From assembly GCA_018821745.1 (NCBI GenBank), contig JAHJLU010000070.1:1-6533 (forward strand): a stretch of DNA of 6,533 nucleotides. The letters are read 5' to 3'. The stretch comes from Myxococcota bacterium (lineage in GTDB: Bacteria; Myxococcota_A; Polyangia; HGW-17). A program made the translations under genes and the position numbers. The notes beneath the pieces were generated by a model that was not told where the DNA came from, did no database searches, and saw only the letters and a list, made by a program, of their open reading frames with translations. This document shows, piece after piece, positions 5,464-6,533 of this stretch. The first letter of the stretch is position 1. The number at the start of each line of letters is the position of its first letter.

Positions 5464-6415
5464 AGGCATCAATATGAAGCAAAGCATAAATGACGAGCTG
5501 GAGGCACAGCTCAGTGACTTCTTTGATGCCGCCTCAACCTATATGTTCACGCCGCTGACGCTGCTGAAGTTTTCCAAGATGCTGTTCAAGCTTGACAATG
5601 CAGATCCTGAGGCGGGGTTTCGTCCCGAGAGAAGAGACCCTGATTTCGTATTGTTCGCGGCGCGGCTGCTGAAAAAATTCACGGATGTTTATTTCAGACC
5701 CGAGATCTCGGGCCTCACTACCCTGCCCGAGACCGGTCCCGGGCTCATTATAGGCAATCATAACGGCGGTCTCGTTCCTGTGGACACTTTTCTGGTGGGG
5801 GGAGCGATTGTCAGGCATTTCGGAGGGCAGCGTCCCCTGTATGCTCTTGCCCATGATTTTCTTTTTCGGGAGCCGACCCTTTCCAATGTTCTTGAGCGTA
5901 TGGGGACACTGAGGGCCAGCCATCGAGGCGCGGAGCTTGCTTTTGAGCGTGACGGACTGGTCATCGTCTATCCGGGAGGCGATCACGAGACCTTCAGACC
6001 CTATACGGACAGGCATAAAATTGACTTCGGGGAGAGGAAGGGGTTCATAAAACTGGCTTTGCGCAGGGGTGTCCCCATTTATCCGGTTGTGTCCATTGGA
6101 TGCCATGAAATGTTCTACGTCTTGACCCGTGGAGAGAAGATCGCACAGGCACTGGGGCTGCCCAAAGCCTTTCGTACATCTGTCTTCCCTATCGTGTTCA
6201 GTCTGCCCTGGGGGCTGACGTCGGGGTTTTTACCCTATCTCCCCCTGCCTAAAAAAATCCACATCAACTTCTTGCCTCCCCACCACTTCGACTATCCTCC
6301 AGAGGCTGCAGACAGTGCAGAGATCGTTGATAAATGCTATCATGAGGTTCATCTGGCCATGCAGGATCAGCTCTCGGTCATGGCCTCGGCGCGACAGGCT
6401 GACTCCCCCCTATGA
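5456..6415 (+). CDS. Lysophospholipid/glycerolipid acyltransferase, PlsC superfamily, MGAT-like
   Basis: 319 residues if started at 5456; 313 from the ATG at 5474. The acyltransferase core follows a helical N-terminal part. GNHNGGLVPVD (residues 100-110) supplies the catalytic His102 and Asp110, with a spacing longer than the classic HxxxxD of PlsC but typical of the MGAT-like branch (conserved-domain group LPLAT_MGAT-like). GTLRASHRGAE (150-160) is the second block. YPGGDHE (172-178) is the family's YPGG block, and GVPIYPVVSIGCHE (205-218) is the third conserved strand. These enzymes move an acyl chain from acyl-CoA or acyl-ACP to a glycerolipid or related alcohol at the membrane. No clear transmembrane helix is seen, so peripheral attachment is likely. 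Its start overlaps the lipid kinase stop by 8 nt (ATGTGTAA), which suggests coupled translation. The stop overlaps the convergent REC gene. Confidence 0.92.
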   Translation: MCKGINMKQSINDELEAQLSDFFDAASTYMFTPLTLLKFSKMLFKLDNADPEAGFRPERRDPDFVLFAARLLKKFTDVYFRPEISGLTTLPETGPGLIIGNHNGGLVPVDTFLVGGAIVRHFGGQRPLYALAHDFLFREPTLSNVLERMGTLRASHRGAELAFERDGLVIVYPGGDHETFRPYTDRHKIDFGERKGFIKLALRRGVPIYPVVSIGCHEMFYVLTRGEKIAQALGLPKAFRTSVFPIVFSLPWGLTSGFLPYLPLPKKIHINFLPPHHFDYPPEAADSAEIVDKCYHEVHLAMQDQLSVMASARQADSPL

Positions 6416-6533
6416 CTCCTCCCCGGTGGAAGGGTGGGGAGAGCCATTTGTCTCCACCATTTTTTGCAGCGCCTGCCTGAGATCGTCCATTCTTACCGGT
6501 TTGGCCAGATAATGATCCATCCCGCACGCAAGA
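6410..6533 (-). CDS. REC receiver-domain protein, C-terminal 40 residues (5' partial)
   Basis: Read on the minus strand from the window edge, the frame gives 40 residues ending at TAG (complement of 6410-6412). The fragment contains CGMDHYLAKPVRMDDL followed by a helix, RQALQKM. This is the beta5-alpha5 end of a response-regulator receiver domain, with its conserved Lys and cis-Pro (KP, residues 11-12 of the fragment). A short polar tail follows the domain and ends GEES. It may be a lone response regulator or the end of a hybrid histidine kinase; the part in the window cannot decide. It overlaps the convergent acyltransferase gene by 6 bp. The rest of the gene, including the phosphorylated Asp, lies beyond the window. 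It is not the same gene as the REC-HPt protein at the left edge, which runs in the opposite direction. Confidence 0.85.
   Translation of the reverse strand, partial: LACGMDHYLAKPVRMDDLRQALQKMVETNGSPHPSTGEES
6433..6465 (+). terminator. Rho-independent terminator of the lipid kinase/acyltransferase operon
   Basis: GGTG (6433-6436) plus GAGA (6439-6442), with a GG bulge between them, pair with TCTC-CACC (6451-6458) across an 8-nt loop; A and six T residues (6460-6465) follow. An alternative 5' arm GGTGGA at 6425-6430 can pair with the same 3' arm. The structure lies inside the 3' coding end of the convergent REC gene, 18 nt after the acyltransferase stop. Confidence 0.65.

Noticed and set aside
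4642..5487. 281-codon minus-strand open frame opposite the lipid kinase
   Set aside because: Antisense to a gene with clear family motifs; no motif, signal or ribosome binding site of its own.
95..6524. 18-bp inverted repeat (95-112 and 6507-6524) with one mismatch, CGGGATGGATNATTATCT, at the two window ends
   Set aside because: Both copies encode the conserved GMDxYL motif of receiver domains in oppositely oriented genes, so shared protein constraint explains the match; no sign of mobile-element ends.

Overview
The window looks like a chromosomal segment from a Gram-negative bacterium, most plausibly a deltaproteobacterium (Desulfobacterota or Myxococcota-like). The reasons are two lipoprotein-type signal peptides, a probable outer-membrane protein ending in Phe, an IHF-beta-like DNA-binding protein, an acidic Cys-rich lipoprotein of a style common in deltaproteobacteria, and REC/HPt phosphorelay genes. 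The taxon is an inference. I see no mobile element, CRISPR array, tRNA or rRNA.

Layout. (1) 1-602 (+): the 3' end of a phosphorelay protein, with a REC tail and an HPt domain; it meets the next gene tail to tail with a 4-bp overlap. (2) 599-1864 (-): a Cys-rich lipoprotein with six EF-hand-like DxDxDGxIDCxD repeats. (3) 1865-2060: its leader region, with a candidate promoter at the far end and a terminator-like hairpin just before the ribosome binding site. (4) 4208 down to 2061 (-): three closely packed genes encoding an IHF-beta/HU-family protein, an exported endonuclease/exonuclease/phosphatase-fold lipoprotein, and a probable outer-membrane protein. The last two overlap as ATGA. (5) 4209-4458: an AT-rich divergent intergenic region with a good minus-strand promoter candidate. 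(6) 4459-6415 (+): a diacylglycerol-kinase-family lipid kinase overlapping an MGAT-like lysophospholipid/glycerolipid acyltransferase, followed by a terminator hairpin. (7) 6410-6533 (-): the last 40 codons of a second REC-domain protein, overlapping the acyltransferase gene tail to tail by 6 bp.

How the genes may work together. The lipid kinase and acyltransferase are probably co-translated and act on related membrane glycerolipids, one phosphorylating a lipid alcohol and the other acylating an acceptor. The minus-strand trio links a nucleoid protein to two cell-envelope proteins whose start/stop overlap suggests matched production. The Cys-rich lipoprotein is probably a separately regulated envelope protein. 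The two REC ends belong to different signalling genes that flank the segment. No complete known multi-gene system is visible. The most unusual items are the repeat lipoprotein with its leader hairpin, the nucleoid-protein/envelope trio, and the paired lipid enzymes.
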